In this document: one piece after another, positions 61,701 through 64,000 of the stretch
Layout of the letters: the number at the start of each line of letters is the position of its first letter
How positions within the stretch are numbered: position 1 is the first letter of the stretch
Source: Sipunculus nudus
Taxonomy: Eukaryota; Annelida; Sipuncula; Golfingiida; Sipunculidae
Length of the DNA stretch: 64,000 nt
Assembly: GCA_026874595.1 (NCBI GenBank)
Contig: CM049306.1
Coordinates: forward strand, 12,851,019-12,915,018
Reading direction: 5' to 3'
The notes under the pieces: model-generated
The model's input: the letters and a program-made list of their open reading frames with translations, nothing else
What the model was told of the DNA's origin: nothing
Databases searched by the model: none
Program-made: the position numbers and the translations under genes

Positions 61701-64000
61701 CCCAAGCTGTCTTGCAAGGATGATGGCATGTCTGAGCAAAGTAAGGTAGAACCCAAGTAAAGGATGATGACATATCTGAACAAGAAGGTGTGGTAGAACC
61801 CAAGCTGACTGCAATGATGATGGCATGTCTGAGCAAAGTAAGGTAGATCCCAAGTAAAGGATAATGGCATACCTGAACAAGAAGGTGTGGTAGAATCCAA
61901 GCTGACTTGCAAGGATGATGGCATGTCTGAGTAAAGTAAGGTAAAACCCAAGTCAAGGATAATGGCATATCTAAACAAGAAGGTTTGGTAGAACCAAAGC
62001 TGATTGCAAGGATGATGGCATGTCTGAGCAAAGTAAGGCAGAAATCAAGTAAAGGATAATGGCATATCTGAACAAGAAGGTGTGGTAGAACCGAAGCTGA
62101 CTTGCAGGGATGATGGCCTGTCTGAGCAAGGTGTGGTGGAACCCAAGCTGACTTGCGGGGATGATGGCATGTCTGAGCAATAAGGTGTGGTAGAACTCAA
62201 ACTGACTTGCAAGGATGATGGCATGTCTAAGCAAGGTGTGGTAGAATCCAAGCTGACTTGCGGGGATGATGGCATGTCTGAACAAGAAGGTGTGGTAGAA
62301 CCCAAGCTGACTTGCAGGGAAGATGGCATGTCTGAACAAGAAGCTGTGGTAGAGCCCAAGTTAAGGATAATGGCATATCTGAACAAGAAGGTGTGGTAGA
62401 ACCCAAGCTGTCTTGCAAGGATGATGGCATGTCTGAGCAAAGTAAGGCAGAACCCAAGTAAAGGATGATGGCATATCTGAACATGAAGGTGTGGTAGAAC
62501 CCAAGTTGATTTGCAAGGATGATTGCATGTCTGAGCAAAGTAAGGCAAACCCCAAGTAAAGGATAATGGCATGTCTGACCAAGAAGGTGTGGTAGAACCC
62601 AAGCTGACTGCAATGATGATGGCATGTCTGACTAAAGTAAGGTAGAACCCAAGTAAATTAAAATGGCATATCTGAACCAGAAGGTGTGGTAGAACCCAAG
62701 CTGTCTTGCAAGGATGATGGCATGTCTGAGCAAAGTAAGGTAGAACCCAAATTAAGGATAATGGCATTTCTGAACAAGAAGGTGTGGTAGAACCCGAGCT
62801 GACTTGCAGGGAATATGGCATGTCTGAACAAGATGTGGTAGAGCCCAAGTCAAGGATAATGGCATATCTGAACAAGAAGGTGTGGTAGAACCCAAGCTGT
62901 CTTGCAAGGATGATGGCATGTCTGAGCAAAGTAAGGTAGAACCCAAGTAAAGGATGATGACATATCTGAACAAGAAGGTGTGGTAGAACCCAAGCTGACT
63001 GCAATGATGATGGCATGTCTGAGCAAAGTAAGGTAGATCCCAAGTAAAGGATAATGGCATACCTGAACAAGAAGGTGTGGTAGAACCCAAGCTGATTGCA
63101 AGGACGATGGCATGTCTGAGCAAAGTAAGGCAGAACCCAAGTAAAGGATAATGGCATATCTGAACAAGAAGGTGTGGTAGAACCCGAGCTGATTTGCAAG
63201 GATGATTGCATGTCTCAGCAAAGTAAGGCAGAACCCAAGTAAATGATAATGGCATATCTGAACAAGAAGGTGTGGTAGAACCCAAGCTGACTGCAATGTT
63301 GATGGCATGTCTGAGCAAAGTAAGGTAGATCCCAAGTAAAGGATAATGGCATATCTGACCAAGAAGGTGTGGTAGAACCTAAGCTGATTGCAAGGATGAT
63401 GGCATGTCTGACTAAAGTAAGGTAGAACCCAAGTAAAGGATAATGGCATATCTGAACAAGAATGTGTTGTAGAACCCAAGCTGATTGCAAGGATGATGAC
63501 ATGTCTGACTAAAGTAAGGTAGAACCCAAGTAAATTAAAATGGCATATCTGAACCAGAAGGTGTGGTAGAACCCAAGCTGTCTTGCAAGGATGATGGCAT
63601 GTCTGAGCAAAGTAAAGTAGAACCCAAATTAAGGATAATGGCATTTCTGAACAAGAAGGTGTGGTAGAACCCAAGTAAAGGATAATGGCATATCTGAACA
63701 AGAATGTGTGGTAGAACCCAAGCTGACTTGCAGGGAATATGGCATGTCTGAACAAGATGTGGTAGAGCCCAAGTAAAGGATAATGGCATATCTGAACAAG
63801 AAGGTGTGGTAGAACCCAAGCTGTCTTGCAAGGATGATGGCATGTCTGAGCAAAGTAAGGTAGAACCCAAGTAAAGGATGATGACATATCTGAACAAGAA
63901 GGTGTGGTAGAACCCAAGCTGACTGCAATGATGATGGCATGTCTGAGCAAAGTAAGGTAGATCCCAAGTAAAGGATAATGGCATACCTGAACAAGAAGGT
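58662..64000. repeat. LINE-derived satellite, ~47/51-bp monomers in ~98-bp dimers
   Basis: Tandem monomers of two main types alternate: one with GATGATGGCATGTCTGAGCA and AAGTAAGGTAGAACCCAAGC (about 51 bp) and one with GGATAATGGCATATCTGAAC and AAGAAGGTGTGGTAGAACCC (about 47 bp). The first unit overlaps the end of the LINE fragment (58662-58715), and the monomer reads MACLNKKVW in the LINE frame. Longer blocks recur, for example the variant CTAAACAAGAAGGTTTGGTA at 59323 and 61971, giving super-repeats of about 2.1-2.65 kb. The array runs off the window. Long open frames on the minus strand (up to 577 codons) arise because the monomers have few minus-strand stops; they change phase with each unit and are not genes. 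Confidence 0.9.

Noticed and set aside
58702-64000. CRISPR-like appearance of the right-end array
   Set aside because: Units are contiguous and related throughout, with no unique spacers, in a eukaryotic context. It is satellite DNA.

Overview
The window looks like a eukaryotic, probably lophotrochozoan and most likely bivalve mollusc, nuclear genome. The evidence is AT-rich sequence, one spliced metazoan chromatin gene, and a dense population of non-autonomous transposons. The bivalve call rests on the style of these repeats (terminal hairpins, GTCC-type microsatellites, central tandem arrays) and is an inference. No bacterial-style operons, CRISPR arrays, rRNA genes or intact tRNA genes were seen.

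Only one protein-coding gene can be supported: a two-exon PWWP2A/PWWP2B homologue on the + strand (29262-31149, 139-bp intron, 582 residues). It has an N-terminal conserved block, an LRPRQVLC-type CxxC block, a highly basic segment and a C-terminal PWWP domain. Its compact promoter carries a perfect NRF1-type palindrome and a YY1-type motif over the start codon. A weak candidate exon lies on the opposite strand just upstream.

Layout: 1-28 kb is a mosaic of repeats: family S (hairpin-ended, 1-405, 7919-10399, 13900-16327), a ~335-bp tandem array (406-1995), family P with the palindrome GGTGGCGCCACC (10856-11978, 14193-15093, 18788-19652, 24784-25924, 26166-27240), a 145-bp-unit element (22266-23191), a tRNA-derived SINE and two Harbinger-like MITEs. 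29-31 kb is the PWWP2 gene. 31-38 kb is quiet apart from an hAT-like MITE with an 8-bp target duplication. 38-46 kb holds an inverted family-S copy, a 180-bp-unit element with another element nested in it, and a decayed family-P copy. 46-54 kb is nearly featureless except for a 30-bp minisatellite. 53.9-57.2 kb is a further family-S copy with a family-P element inside.

The right end (58.1-64 kb, running off the window) is the most striking part. A dead LINE reverse-transcriptase fragment, whose FADD-type catalytic box reads as SNN, runs directly into more than 5 kb of ~47/51-bp satellite. The monomer is recognisably the last ~50 bp of that RT fragment, so a satellite appears to have grown out of a piece of LINE coding sequence.

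Several repeat families share one architecture: a terminal hairpin followed by a TATAGT-like motif and GTCC repeats at one end, central tandem repeats, and a hairpin plus CTAG directly before a T at the other. For family P two related empty sites inside this same window show insertion with no clear target duplication, as expected for Helitron-like rolling-circle elements.
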